The notes: generated from the sequence alone by a model not told the origin. A DNA stretch of 64,000 nucleotides from Solilutibacter pythonis (GCF_003697345.1 NZ_RFLY01000005.1:62001-126000); one strand, 5' to 3'. Shown: positions 39,337 through 50,163, counted from the first letter of the stretch. Translations and numbers: made by a program.

Positions 39337-39831
39337 CTAGAGCAGATCGGCGGGCAGCGCGCCTTCCAGCCGCAGCAGGAACTGTTTGGTCGGCAGACCG
39401 CCGCCGAAGCCGGTCAGCGCGCCGCCGGCGCCGATGACGCGGTGGCAGGGCACGATGATCGGCAGTGGGTTGCGGCCATTCGCCGCGCCCACCGCGCGCG
39501 CCGCCGTGGGTTGGCCGATGGCCTCGGCCAGCCGCGCATAGCTCCAGGTGTCGCCATGCGGGATCGTCCGCAGCGCCTGCCATACGCGCAGTTGGAAGGC
39601 GGTGCCGCGCGGCGCCAGCGGCAGCTCGAATGCTCGGCGCTGGCCGGCGAAATATTCGTCGAGTTGGCGTGCGGTGGCATCGATCAGCGGGTGCGGCGCT
39701 TCGCGCCAAGCGCCCACGCGCTTCACCGGATGGCGGTTGGCGGGGAATTCGATCGCGCACAGGCCGTCGTCGTCGGTGGCGACGAGCAGACGCCCGACCG
39801 GGCTGTCGAGATGCTGAAAATGCGTGGTCAT
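39337..39831 (-). CDS. ogt: Methylated-DNA-protein-cysteine methyltransferase
   Basis: 164 residues, Ogt type. The methyl-acceptor Cys129 lies in [20 protein letters not shown], and [20 protein letters not shown] is the DNA-binding helix region. It removes O6-alkyl groups from guanine irreversibly. The ATG overlaps the stop of the Ada-AlkA gene (ATGA, 39828-39831), so the two repair functions are translationally coupled: base excision of N-alkylated bases and direct reversal of O6-alkylguanine. Confidence 0.95.
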   Translation of the reverse strand: MTTHFQHLDSPVGRLLVATDDDGLCAIEFPANRHPVKRVGAWREAPHPLIDATARQLDEYFAGQRRAFELPLAPRGTAFQLRVWQALRTIPHGDTWSYARLAEAIGQPTAARAVGAANGRNPLPIIVPCHRVIGAGGALTGFGGGLPTKQFLLRLEGALPADLL

Positions 39832-41330
39832 GGCGTGGGTTCCTTGAGGGGGGCCGCGGCGGCCGCGCGCCAGAGCTGAATCACCGCATAGCCGCGCCAC
39901 GGCCGCCAACCTTCGGCCCGTGCGAGTAACTGTTTTTCGGTGAGGGCGGCGCCGCCACCGGCCTGTTTGCGTAGTACCAGGTCGCCGGCCGGGAAGGCAT
40001 CGGGATGGTGCAGGCCGCGCAGCGCGATGTAGTGCGCGGTCCAGTCGCCGATACCGGGAATCGTGCGCCAGCGGGCGACGAATTCGTCCAGCGGTTGTTC
40101 GCTACGGAAATCGACCCGGCCATCGCGCACGGCCCGGGCCAATGCTTGCAGCGTGGCCGCGCGTTTGCCCGGCAGGCCGACGTGGGCGAGGTCGGCGGCG
40201 GCAAGCCGCGCCGGGCAGGGAAACAGCGTGTGCAATTGATCGTTGACCGGATTGGCGAGCGCTTCGCCATGTTTCGCCACTAGCCGCCGCGCCAGTGTGA
40301 CGGCGGCGGCAACGCTGACCTGCTGGCCCAGCACGGCGCGCACCGCCACTTCGAAGCCATCCCAGCCGCCAGGCAGGCGCAGGCCGGGATGGCGGGCGAT
40401 CAGTGGCGTCAGCAATGGGTCGTCGCCCAGGCGGGCCTGGATCGTTTGGGGATCGGCATCCAGGTCGAACATCCGCCGTACCCGCCGCACGATGCCGGGC
40501 AACATCGCCGGGGCGAGGCCGTATAGCGACAGCCGTAGCGCCGGTTCGTCCGACCCCCATTCGCGCAGCTCCAGCCAAGCGCCGGCGGCATCGATTACGC
40601 GCGTATAAGCGTCGTCGTCGACGCGTTCGATGCCGGGCAGGGCGCGCGCGCGCAGAAAGGCCAGGCTGGCGCGGAAATCGAACGGTGGCCGGTAGCCCAG
40701 CTTCAGCCGCAGCGGGCCGGGATCGGGCGGGGCGTCGGCGGACTGGCGCAGCCGGCCGGGGGGCATGCCGTAGGCGTTGGCGAAGGCATCGTTGAAACGG
40801 CGCAGGCTGCGGAAACCGGCGGCCAGCGCGACATCGGTGACGGGGAGCGCGGTTTCGGTCAGGAGTCGTTTGGCGAACAGCAGCCGGCGCGTGCCCTGCA
40901 CCTGCTGTGGGGTGACGCCGAGCGTTGCCACGAACAGCCGCCGCAGATGGCGCTCGCCAACGTGCAGGCGTTCGGCCAGCCGGGCCATCGGCGCGTCGTC
41001 GAGCAGGCCGTCCTCGATCAGGCGCAGGCCGCGCGCCAGGATGTGCTCGCCGCGCCGCCAGCCGCCAGCGTCCGGGGCGAGTTCCGGGCGGCAGCGCAGG
41101 CAGGGCCGGTAGCCAGCGGCCTCGGCCGCGGCGGCATGGGCGAAGTATTCGACGTTCGCCGCCTTGGGCGCCGGCGCCGGGCAGACTGGCCGGCAGTAGA
41201 TGCCGGTGGTCTTGACCGCGGTGAAGAACACGCCGTCGAAACGCGCATCGCGCGCGCGCCGGGCCTGTTCGCAAAGGGCGACCGGCGGTGGGGCCGGCCC
41301 GGGCGCGGGTGGCGGCGGGGGCGTGGTCAT
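39828..41330 (-). CDS. alkA: Ada-type regulator fused to AlkA DNA-3-methyladenine glycosylase
   Basis: 500 residues from ATG at 41330. Domain order: a proline-rich start, the Ada zinc/phosphotriester domain with cysteines ([24 protein letters not shown]), an AraC-type helix-turn-helix (about 120-200), and the AlkA glycosylase domain with a helix-hairpin-helix motif. The catalytic Asp of the AlkA family lies in [18 protein letters not shown] (GIGDWTA). It would sense methyl damage to the DNA backbone and excise 3-methylpurines. Coupled to ogt by a four-base overlap. An upstream start in the same frame (41444) would add 38 unlike residues. Confidence 0.93.
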   Translation of the reverse strand: MTTPPPPPAPGPAPPPVALCEQARRARDARFDGVFFTAVKTTGIYCRPVCPAPAPKAANVEYFAHAAAAEAAGYRPCLRCRPELAPDAGGWRRGEHILARGLRLIEDGLLDDAPMARLAERLHVGERHLRRLFVATLGVTPQQVQGTRRLLFAKRLLTETALPVTDVALAAGFRSLRRFNDAFANAYGMPPGRLRQSADAPPDPGPLRLKLGYRPPFDFRASLAFLRARALPGIERVDDDAYTRVIDAAGAWLELREWGSDEPALRLSLYGLAPAMLPGIVRRVRRMFDLDADPQTIQARLGDDPLLTPLIARHPGLRLPGGWDGFEVAVRAVLGQQVSVAAAVTLARRLVAKHGEALANPVNDQLHTLFPCPARLAAADLAHVGLPGKRAATLQALARAVRDGRVDFRSEQPLDEFVARWRTIPGIGDWTAHYIALRGLHHPDAFPAGDLVLRKQAGGGAALTEKQLLARAEGWRPWRGYAVIQLWRAAAAAPLKEPTP

Positions 41331-41457
41331 CCGGCGCGAACGGTTTGGCGGGCGGGGAGGAGCGGGGCGCATGGCGGTTCTTACGGGCGATGCGGGCAGT
41401 CTGCCGCCGGTCTGGCCCCTGTGCCCGCCATTTTCGGACATCAATGCCGGTGGCGGT

Positions 41458-42699
41458 TCACCGCCCGGTCAGTGCCGGGGCGAAGGTGCGGGCATCGCCC
41501 TCGTTGGGGCCCGGGCGCAGGCCGATCAGCTTCATGAGCAGCGGATAGACGTCAACGTTGTCGAAGACAGGCAGTCGCGCGCCGGGTCGGAACGCGGGGC
41601 CGTGGGCGATGAAGCTGGCCCGCATCGAGGGCAGAGCGGGGTCGTAGCCGTGCGAGCCGCGCATGCCTTCGGCGCGCCGCTTTTCCAGTTGGGCGCGCGG
41701 CAGGGCGTCCCAGCCTTCGTCCATCTGGCAGACGATCGGCGGCACGCGGGGGTGGCGGCCGTAATGCCAACGCGGCGGCAGTTCGGCCTTCTTCCAGCAT
41801 TGGTAATGCGAGTGGCGGCCGAGCAGGCGTTTTTCCACCTGCGCCGTGAAGCCGGGGTTGGGCGCGAAGGTCACTACCTGGCCCAGGGAATCGACGCGGG
41901 CTTCCTCGACCGTGGCCATGTCCTCCACCGCCACGACGTTGCCTGGCGGCACCTCGGCGAGGCCGTGGTCGGAGACGACGACGATGTTGGTGCGGGCCAG
42001 GGCGCCGGCCTCGCGCAGCCGTTCGAGCAGTTGGCCGATGGCGGCATCGGTGTCGTGGCGTTCGTGGCGGGCTTCGGGCGAGTCGGGGCCGTGATGGTGC
42101 GAGGCGTGATCGACCTTGTCGAAATACAGGGTGGCGAAGGCCGGGCGGGTGGCGGCTGGCGCCAGCAGCCAATCGGCCACGGTGCCGGCGCGCCATTGCG
42201 GTGTGGTGGCGGCATCGAAGTGATGCCATTGGCGCGGGCGCATGCCGGCGATCGACGCCTCGCTGCCGGGCCAGTAGAGCGTGGCGGTGCGCAGGCCGGC
42301 CTTCTCGGCGGTGCTCCAGATGGGTTCGCCGCCCCACCAGCGGCCATCTTCCACCGCCTCGCGTCTGGACAGCCGGAACTCGCCCAGTTCGTGGTCGCGC
42401 ATGCTGTTGTGGGTGATGCCGTGGCGATCCGGCCGCAGTCCGGTGACGAGGGTGTAGTGGTTGGGGAAGGTGAGCGAGGGATAGGAGGGCCGCATGCCCT
42501 CGGCGCGCACGCCGGATTCGGCCAGCCGCGACAGGTTTGGCATCTGCTCGGGCGTGATGTCGCGCGGGCGCAGGCCATCGATGGAGATCAGCAGCAACGC
42601 CGGGGGCTGGGATTCGGCGGGGCGGTGGGCGCAGCCCGAGAGGGCGGCGAGGACGAGGAGCGCGAGGCCGATGTCGCGCGGCGGGCGTTGGGATGTCAT
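41458..42699 (-). CDS. Exported nucleotide pyrophosphatase/phosphodiesterase (NPP) family lipoprotein
   Basis: 413 residues with a lipoprotein signal (lipobox ALSGC, Cys23). Alkaline-phosphatase superfamily fold: metal Asp41 in LLISIDGLRP, nucleophile Thr77 in SYPSLTFPNHYTLVTG, DKVDHASHHHGP, VVVSDHGLAEVP. Hydrolyses phosphodiester or pyrophosphate bonds outside the cytoplasm; which substrate is unknown. It adds to the exported phosphorus-releasing enzymes in this window. A 14-bp tandem duplication lies just upstream (42708-42735). Confidence 0.9.
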   Translation of the reverse strand: MTSQRPPRDIGLALLVLAALSGCAHRPAESQPPALLLISIDGLRPRDITPEQMPNLSRLAESGVRAEGMRPSYPSLTFPNHYTLVTGLRPDRHGITHNSMRDHELGEFRLSRREAVEDGRWWGGEPIWSTAEKAGLRTATLYWPGSEASIAGMRPRQWHHFDAATTPQWRAGTVADWLLAPAATRPAFATLYFDKVDHASHHHGPDSPEARHERHDTDAAIGQLLERLREAGALARTNIVVVSDHGLAEVPPGNVVAVEDMATVEEARVDSLGQVVTFAPNPGFTAQVEKRLLGRHSHYQCWKKAELPPRWHYGRHPRVPPIVCQMDEGWDALPRAQLEKRRAEGMRGSHGYDPALPSMRASFIAHGPAFRPGARLPVFDNVDVYPLLMKLIGLRPGPNEGDARTFAPALTGR

Positions 42700-42707
42700 C
42701 GCGCGAT

Positions 42708-42735
42708 TCTAGTCGTGACGGTCTAGTCGTGACGG
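42708..42735 (+). repeat. Perfect 14-bp tandem duplication
   Basis: TCTAGTCGTGACGG occurs twice head to tail, in the gap between the divergent phosphodiesterase and the small secreted protein. Confidence 0.85.
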
Positions 42736-42849
42736 GCGTCGTTTCTGTTGCAAGCCAGTTCGTTCAATACGGACTGAATACCGGGTCACGTAAATGCCAT
42801 GAGCGCTGTCGGCGGAGTAAGGTTGACGACCCCAACTGGAGGAAGCCCG

Positions 42850-43185
42850 ATGAAAGCCCGTTACTGGATGATCTCCGGCCTCTTGGTCCTCGCCCCCGGG
42901 GCTTGGGCGCAGTCCGCGCCCGCCGATACCGCCGATACCGCGCGCGATGGAAGCCGGGCCGCCGAAAGCCGGGCCGGCGGCTGGGACGATCCTCGTTGCC
43001 TGCGTCACACCGGCTCGCGTATCACGGCCGCCCGTCAGCAGCGCCCGCGCACCGCCGACACGCGCCGCGACAGCGCGCCTTGCGCGCCCGTGGCTGGACG
43101 CGTCCATACCCGCGAAGAGATCGATCGCACCGGCGCGATCGACCTGGCCGACGCCCTGAGGCGGCTGGACCCGGCGATACGCTGA
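42850..43185 (+). CDS. Small secreted protein with a TonB-plug-like C-terminus
   Basis: 111 residues, ATG at 42850 after GGAGG. Signal peptide (MKARYWMISGLLVLAPGAWAQ), then a segment with cysteines (DDPRCLRHTGSRI, PCAPVAGRV) and a C-terminus HTREEIDRTGAIDLADALRR, which looks like the opening helix of TonB receptor plug domains. Xanthomonadaceae have short proteins of this kind; I recall no assigned function. The 9-bp repeat begins 138 bases past its stop. Confidence 0.6.
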   Translation: MKARYWMISGLLVLAPGAWAQSAPADTADTARDGSRAAESRAGGWDDPRCLRHTGSRITAARQQRPRTADTRRDSAPCAPVAGRVHTREEIDRTGAIDLADALRRLDPAIR

Positions 43186-43323
43186 CGCGTGCTTTTTGGC
43201 CGACTCGCCGGATACGCCCGCACCGTCCAGGGTTGCCGGCTTTTGGCCGCCGTCGGCGCGGCCGTACCGTTGGGCCGCGAGAACGCCAGTGAGGTGCCAT
43301 CGCGGCGGCTGGAGCGGGATGGC

Positions 43324-43470
43324 GGCGAATCCGGCGAATCCGGCGAATCCGGCGAATCCGGCGAATCCGGCGAATCCGGCGAATCCGGCGAATCCGGCGA
43401 ATCCGGCGAATCCGGCGAATCCGGCGAATCCGGCGAATCCGGCGAATCCCGGCGAATCCCGGCGAATCCC
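43324..43470 (+). repeat. 9-bp minisatellite, 16 copies
   Basis: GGCGAATCC repeated 16 times: 14 units in an exact 9-base period (43324-43449), the last of these and the two after it each followed by an extra C, giving a 10-base period at the end (43441-43470). The nine-base unit is a multiple of three, so all frames stay open through it; I assign no protein. It lies 150 bases upstream of hutU. Confidence 0.95.
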
Positions 43471-43549
43471 GGACGCGCTGGTCGGCAGGCCCGGGCAGCG
43501 GTTCGCCTTGGCCTGGAGGATTCCGGCGTGCCGCCGGCCGGCCTGTGAT

Positions 43550-43591
43550 GATCCCGGTGATTATCGGGGTGTGGTGATCCCGGCGATAATC
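43550..43591 (+). promoter_or_regulatory. Pair of near-identical 16-mers before hutU
   Basis: GATCCCGGTGATTATC (43550) and GATCCCGGCGATAATC (43576) are 26 bases apart, about two and a half helical turns, ending 29 bases before the hutU ATG. They could be operator sites for a hut regulator, but no regulator gene or known consensus supports this. Confidence 0.35.
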
Positions 43592-43619
43592 CCGTGCTCC
43601 CGATCCACGAGGCCCGCCG

Positions 43620-45290
<1,671 letters not shown>

Positions 45291-45305
45291 GCCGGCCTGG
45301 CATGG

Positions 45306-45338
45306 CCGCCGCCGGCTAGACTGGCGGCGGTCTTTTTT
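45306..45338 (+). terminator. Strong terminator of hutU
   Basis: CCGCCGCC / 9-base loop / GGCGGCGG followed by TCTTTTTT, 15 bases after the hutU stop. The loop contains TAGACT, which resembles the -10 boxes seen before other genes here and sits 32 bases before the next ATG. Confidence 0.88.
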
Positions 45339-45354
45339 CTGCTTGGAGCCCGGC

Positions 45355-46959
45355 ATGCGTGAACTCCTGCTCGCCCTCGCACTGGCGTGGGCGCCCATCC
45401 CCGTACTGGTCGCGCAAACGGCGCCCGCGACCGTGAACGACGCCCGCCTGGTGGCCTTCGATGCCCGCGTCGAGGCGGTCAGGAAGCGCTTCGACGTGCC
45501 CGGCATCGCGGTGGCCATCGTCCAGGATGGGCGCGTGGTGACGGCGCGCGGCTACGGGCTGCGCGAGGTCGGCAAGCCGGCCCCGGTGGATGCCCATACC
45601 CTGTTCGCCATCGCAAGCAACACCAAGGCTTTCACCGCCACCGCGCTGGAGATGCTGGCCGAGGATGGCAAGCTGGACATGGACGATCGGGTCATCGACC
45701 ACCTGCCCTGGTTCCGCATGGGCGACCCCTATGTCACCCGCGAGATGCGCGTGCGTGATCTGCTGGCGCACCGCAGCGGGCTGTCGCTCGGCGCCGGCGA
45801 CTTGCTGTTCTGGCCGCCCAGCGACTACAGCAACCGCGAGGTGGCCGAACGCCTGGCCAACGTGCCGCTGACCGGCCAATTCCGCGGCCAGTACGCCTAC
45901 GACAACATTCTCTACGGCGTGGCCCAACTGGTGGTGGAACAGGCCAGCGGGCAATCGTTCAAGGATTTCCTGCGGGAGCGCATCTTCGCACCGCTGGGTA
46001 TGCGCGAGACCCGCTACAACAGTGACGACCTCAAGCCGGGCGACAATGTCGCCACCGGCCACGCCAGGCCCGATTTCGGCAAATCGCTGGTCACGGTCGG
46101 CACATTGTCGTGGCGCAACGTCGCCGGGGCCGGGGGGCTGTACGCCAGCGTGCACGACCTGGGCAAATGGATGAACGTGCAACTCGCCAACGGCGTGATT
46201 TCGGGCCGGGGCGCTTCGGCCAAACGCCTGTTCCCGGCCGCTCGCCAGCGCCGCATGTGGACGATGCTGACGCCGATCGCGGTGGCCGAGCCGGCGGTGC
46301 CGGAACTCCAGCCGATGGTGCCGAATTTCCTCGGCTATGGCGAAGGCTGGATGCTGTCCGATTACCGTGGCGAGAAGCTGGTCTGGCATACCGGTGGCTG
46401 GCCGGGCATGGTCTCTCGCCTGACGCTGGTGCCGGGCCGGAAGATCGGCGTGGTGGTGCTGACCAACCAGGAGGCGGGCGCGGCGTTCAACGCGCTCACT
46501 TACGAGGCGCTGGACATGATGCTGGGCGGCGCGCGCCACGATTGGCTCGACGCCTACGCCAAGGCCGTCGCCAAGGCCGATGCCCTGGCCGACGAATCCT
46601 GGAAGAAGCTCAGCGCCGCGCGCGATGCGAAATCGAAGCCTTCGCTGCCGCTGGCGAGGTATGTCGGCACCTGGCGCGACCCGTGGTACGGCGATGTCTT
46701 CGTTCGTCGGGAGGGCAAGGGTTTATCGATGCGGTTCTCGCGCACGCCGGCGCTCAGTGGCCGGCTGGAGCACTGGCAGCACGACAGTTTCATCGTGCGC
46801 TGGGATGACCGCACGCTCAACGCCGATGCCTTCGTCTATTTCGCGCTGGAGCCGGACGGCACGATCCGCGAGATGCGGATGAAGCCGGTCTCGCCCAAGA
46901 CCGATTTCAGTTTCGATTTCCAGGATTTGCGGTTCGCGCCGGTGATGGCGGCGCCGTAA
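45355..46959 (+). CDS. Exported serine hydrolase, beta-lactamase/class C-like
   Basis: 534 residues from ATG at 45355 (TTGGAG six bases upstream). Signal peptide to about residue 20. Penicillin-recognising fold with SxxK as Ser88-N-T-Lys91, Tyr182-D-Asn184 in AYDNILYGVA, and a HTGG motif in LVWHTGGWPGM (third motif). A C-terminal beta domain (about 430-534, DUF3471 type) follows. The family includes esterases, D-amino peptidases and beta-lactamases, so resistance should not be assumed. Preceded by the hutU terminator. Confidence 0.9.
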   Translation: MRELLLALALAWAPIPVLVAQTAPATVNDARLVAFDARVEAVRKRFDVPGIAVAIVQDGRVVTARGYGLREVGKPAPVDAHTLFAIASNTKAFTATALEMLAEDGKLDMDDRVIDHLPWFRMGDPYVTREMRVRDLLAHRSGLSLGAGDLLFWPPSDYSNREVAERLANVPLTGQFRGQYAYDNILYGVAQLVVEQASGQSFKDFLRERIFAPLGMRETRYNSDDLKPGDNVATGHARPDFGKSLVTVGTLSWRNVAGAGGLYASVHDLGKWMNVQLANGVISGRGASAKRLFPAARQRRMWTMLTPIAVAEPAVPELQPMVPNFLGYGEGWMLSDYRGEKLVWHTGGWPGMVSRLTLVPGRKIGVVVLTNQEAGAAFNALTYEALDMMLGGARHDWLDAYAKAVAKADALADESWKKLSAARDAKSKPSLPLARYVGTWRDPWYGDVFVRREGKGLSMRFSRTPALSGRLEHWQHDSFIVRWDDRTLNADAFVYFALEPDGTIREMRMKPVSPKTDFSFDFQDLRFAPVMAAP

Positions 46960-47226
46960 GGCGTGGGCCGAACGCGGAGGATGGCGGCCCCCGGCAGGCG
47001 TTGGCGGCGGTTCGCCGTGGCCGCGCGCCGGCGCGTGGCGGGCCGGGTGCTGGCGACGTGGCCGGTTAGCGCCGGGTGGGCCGATGGCGGACGCCATGCG
47101 TGGCCGATGCGCGGCTGGCCGTGGATCGGCGACGGCCCACCCCGGTGGCCGGCCGTCGGTGGTTGGACGGGCATCGGCGCCCGTGGGCGCCGGGCAATGG
47201 GCTTCCGCTTTTCCCGACGCCGCGAG

Positions 47227-49038
47227 TCAGCGGATCGGCTCGTCCAGCAGCAACTGCCGCACGAAGCGCACCGGCGGCGCGCCCTGCGCCAGCACCTGGT
47301 CGTGGTAGCGCTTCAGGTTGAATGCCGCGCCCGCCTTGGCCTCGGCCGCGAGACGGGTGTCGAAGTGCTCCTGCGCGCCGACGAAATAAGTGGGCAACTG
47401 GGCCGAGGTGAGCTGCGCCCTCACCCATTTGCCGGCGGCCTCGCGCTCCTGCTGGAAAGTCTGCCGGGTCATGAAGTCCATCGCCTTGGCGCGGCTCCAG
47501 CCATCGACGTGCACGCCCTGGTCGAGGATGGCGTTGCCGATGGTGCGCAGGTAGAACTTCAACTGCACTAGCCGGAACAGCGGATCGTGGTCGAGGTAGC
47601 CGGCGTCGGCCATCATTTTCTCGGTGTAGACCGCCCAGCCCTCGGCGAACAGGCCGGAGCGCAGCACCGTGCGCAGGGTGGAGCCGGCGCGCGAGGAGTG
47701 CGCGCCCTCCAGGTAGTGGCCGGGCATCGCTTCGTGGATCGACAGCAGGTGGATCATGCGGTCGTTGTATTCGCGCAGGAAGGAGTCGGTCTGCGCGTCG
47801 CTCCAGTCCTCGGGGATCGGCGAGATGGCGTAGTAGGTATCCAGGCCCTTGTCGAGCGGGCCGGGCGAATCGCAGTAGGCCACCGCCACGCCGCGCTGGA
47901 ATTCCGGCATCAGGATGATCTTGACCGGGTCGTCGGGCACCGTCACCAGGTCGTGCCGGCGGACGAAATCGGTGGCGACCCGCAACGTGTGCCGCGCGAA
48001 CGGCACCACTTGGTCGCGCGCCGGGCGTTCGGCGTAGGCCAGCTCCAGCGCGGCCTCGATGGCTTTCTGTTGCTGCGCCGGGGTCGGTTTCGCCGGCAGT
48101 GGCGGGGCGCCGCGCCGGCCTTTCAGCACCGTCCGCGCGATGCCGTACATCTCGCCGCGCACGCGCAGCAGCTCGGATTCCGCACGCTGCTTGATCTCGG
48201 CGCGCGAGAGCGCGGAGTTGAGCGAGAACTTCAACTTGCGGTCGTAGCGCTCGGCGCCCAGGCGGAAATCGCCGCGCGCGTTCGGCGCCAGTGTCTTGTC
48301 CAGCCAGGTCTGGTTCTCGGCGACGGCCGCGCGCAGGCCGACGATGGCGTCGTCGAGCCGTTTGCGCTCGGCGCCTTTCAGTTGCCCGGCGTTGGGCAGG
48401 ACGAACTGTTCGACCAGCGCCAGCACGCCGCCGTTCTGCTTCGCCACGGTGTCGGCGTGGATCTTGGGCACCCGCGCCGGGTCGAGGTTGGCGCGCATCT
48501 GCGCGTACAGCGCCGGCAGCTTCTCCATCCGCAGCGTGGCGGATTTCAGCCGTTCGGGCATCGGCGCGAACTCGCGGGCCATCAGGCCGTAGATGGCGCT
48601 GCCGGCCAGGCTGCCATAGAGCTGCGGGTCCCAGGCCCAGCTTTGCAGGGTTTCGATGTTCCAGATATCCGATGCCAGTTGGTTGCGGAGGATCAGCGCA
48701 TCGACCTGGTTGTCGCGGTTGAGCCGGGCGCGGTCGATGGCGTCGAGGCGGGCCAGCAACTTGCGGGCGAAAGCCAGCGATTCGGCCCGGCCTTCGGGCG
48801 ACAGGTCGTCGATCTCGCCATCGTGGCGGTGCTCGCCGATGGCGGTGGCGGAAACCGGCGAGCGCGCCAGCATCCCGGCCAGCCAGTCTTCCGAAAGCCG
48901 GGTGAAGGCGGTATTGGCGTCGGCCTGTGGCGCGGACGCGGGCGCGGGCGCGGTGGGCGATGTCGGCGAGGGGGACGCGAGGGCGCATCCGGCGGCCAAC
49001 GCGGCGGCCAGGGTGGCGGTGGCGAAACGGTGCGGCAT
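47227..49038 (-). CDS. DUF885 family metallopeptidase lipoprotein
   Basis: 603 residues from ATG at 49038 after GGAGAG. Lipoprotein signal (MPHRFATATLAAALAAGC), then a Pro/Ala-rich spacer and a long helical DUF885 domain. The zinc motif LLSIHEAMPGHYLEG is intact, and LFAEGWAVYTEKMM supplies the downstream Glu region typical of the family. Such proteins are thought to be exported carboxypeptidase or dipeptidase-like enzymes; the substrate is unknown. It ends near a gene-free 267-base GC-rich gap at 46960-47226. Confidence 0.88.
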   Translation of the reverse strand: MPHRFATATLAAALAAGCALASPSPTSPTAPAPASAPQADANTAFTRLSEDWLAGMLARSPVSATAIGEHRHDGEIDDLSPEGRAESLAFARKLLARLDAIDRARLNRDNQVDALILRNQLASDIWNIETLQSWAWDPQLYGSLAGSAIYGLMAREFAPMPERLKSATLRMEKLPALYAQMRANLDPARVPKIHADTVAKQNGGVLALVEQFVLPNAGQLKGAERKRLDDAIVGLRAAVAENQTWLDKTLAPNARGDFRLGAERYDRKLKFSLNSALSRAEIKQRAESELLRVRGEMYGIARTVLKGRRGAPPLPAKPTPAQQQKAIEAALELAYAERPARDQVVPFARHTLRVATDFVRRHDLVTVPDDPVKIILMPEFQRGVAVAYCDSPGPLDKGLDTYYAISPIPEDWSDAQTDSFLREYNDRMIHLLSIHEAMPGHYLEGAHSSRAGSTLRTVLRSGLFAEGWAVYTEKMMADAGYLDHDPLFRLVQLKFYLRTIGNAILDQGVHVDGWSRAKAMDFMTRQTFQQEREAAGKWVRAQLTSAQLPTYFVGAQEHFDTRLAAEAKAGAAFNLKRYHDQVLAQGAPPVRFVRQLLLDEPIR

Positions 49039-49154
49039 GGCGGCTCTCCAGAACTGCGAAGCCGCCAAGATTACGCCGATGCGAGCGGCGTCTGCGCTTC
49101 TTGCCGCCGCCAGCGGACGGCCGCCGGGGCTGGCCGTGGTTTTTGGTTCGATGG

Positions 49155-49262
49155 TTGGCTTCGCCCGGTGCGCTGATGACGCCGATGCGGGCGGCCACGT
49201 TTCCCTGCCGGGTGTTGGCCGTGGCCTTGGGTTCGGGCGGTCTTGGCTTCGCCCGGTGCGCT
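49155..49262. repeat. Pair of 20-bp direct repeats, period 88
   Basis: TTGGCTTCGCCCGGTGCGCT at 49155 and again at 49243. Surrounding bases also match in part (TGGCCGTGG at 49131 and 49216). The second copy ends on the stop codon of the membrane protein gene, so this looks like a local duplication in the spacer. Confidence 0.75.
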
Positions 49263-50161
49263 CACCGCGCCGGGGGCGTCGATGCGGGCGTGATCGCGCT
49301 CAGCGCCGACAGCCGTGCGACCCGCAGCCAACCCATCGCCAGCACCGCCAGTTGGGTGGCGAGCAGCATCGCCGTCCCCGAGGCGTGTGCCGGCGCGGCC
49401 ATGAGCGGCAGCGCATTCAACGCCAGCGAGGCGGCCAGGGTGAGCGCGACCGCCAGCAGCACCGCGAACGGGCGCTGGCACAGCAGGCGAAGGCCGCGCA
49501 GCCAGGCGTGGAAGGCCGAGCGTAGGGCCGGGTCGCGGACGAACGCGGCGCGCCCGGCTTCGAGGTTGGCGTAGACCAGCAGGCCGGCGATCGCGGCAAT
49601 GGCGAGGGCGATGTGTCCGCGCTGGCGGGCGGTGGCTTCGAGTATCTGCCGTTCTTCGCCCTGCCAGGCCCAGATGAAGGCCAATATGACGGTCATGCCA
49701 GCCAGCGCCGAGGGAAGCAACGCGACCAGCCACAGCCGTAGCATTCGTCCGTATTCGCGCCAGCCGCCCAGCCATAGTTCGCCGAAAGCCAGCGCGCGGC
49801 CTTCGCGCAGGCTGGCGACCAGCATGCCGGCCGCCCACGGCGCCAGCAGGGTGGCCAGCAGGAAGGCGAAGGCGGTGCCGGACAGCACACCGGAGAACGC
49901 ATTGGCGGCGTTGTCGCCCAGCCCCATCAGACCATCGGCGAGCGCGGCGACATCGGTGTCGGCAGCGATGCGGCCGGCCTCGGGATGGAAGCCGAACGCG
50001 CGGTTCATCAGCGAGGACAGTGACTGCGCGGCGAGCGCGGCCGGCAACAAGCCGGCCAGCCACCACAACAGCAGCAGGCGCCAGTGGCGAAAGCCGCCGG
50101 CGAGCGCGCCGGCCAGTGCGTGGAAGCCGCCAATGGCGGGACGGGAAGTCGGTCGGTGCAT
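49262..50161 (-). CDS. Hydrophobic membrane protein of unknown function
   Basis: 299 residues. About six membrane segments: WRLLLLWWLAGLLPAALAA, AFAFLLATLLAPWAAGMLVA, MLRLWLVALLPSALAGMTVI, HIALAIAAIAGLLVYANLEA, FAVLLAVALTLAASLALNAL and MLLATQLAVLAMGWLRVA. A probable polytopic inner-membrane protein with no visible catalytic motif. Its ATG (50161) is two bases past the stop of the M1 peptidase gene, so the two are translationally coupled. Function unknown. Confidence 0.7.
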   Translation of the reverse strand: MHRPTSRPAIGGFHALAGALAGGFRHWRLLLLWWLAGLLPAALAAQSLSSLMNRAFGFHPEAGRIAADTDVAALADGLMGLGDNAANAFSGVLSGTAFAFLLATLLAPWAAGMLVASLREGRALAFGELWLGGWREYGRMLRLWLVALLPSALAGMTVILAFIWAWQGEERQILEATARQRGHIALAIAAIAGLLVYANLEAGRAAFVRDPALRSAFHAWLRGLRLLCQRPFAVLLAVALTLAASLALNALPLMAAPAHASGTAMLLATQLAVLAMGWLRVARLSALSAITPASTPPAR

Positions 50162-50163
50162 GC

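Noticed and set aside
43324-43470. CRISPR array
   Set aside because: Units are 9 bases with no spacers; it is a minisatellite.
43189-43548. A coding gene with GES repeats across the minisatellite
   Set aside because: The unit length is a multiple of three, so every frame stays open; no start, homology or ribosome-binding site supports a protein.
45355-46959. Antibiotic resistance beta-lactamase
   Set aside because: The serine hydrolase fold with a C-terminal DUF3471-type domain is shared with esterases and peptidases; resistance cannot be claimed.
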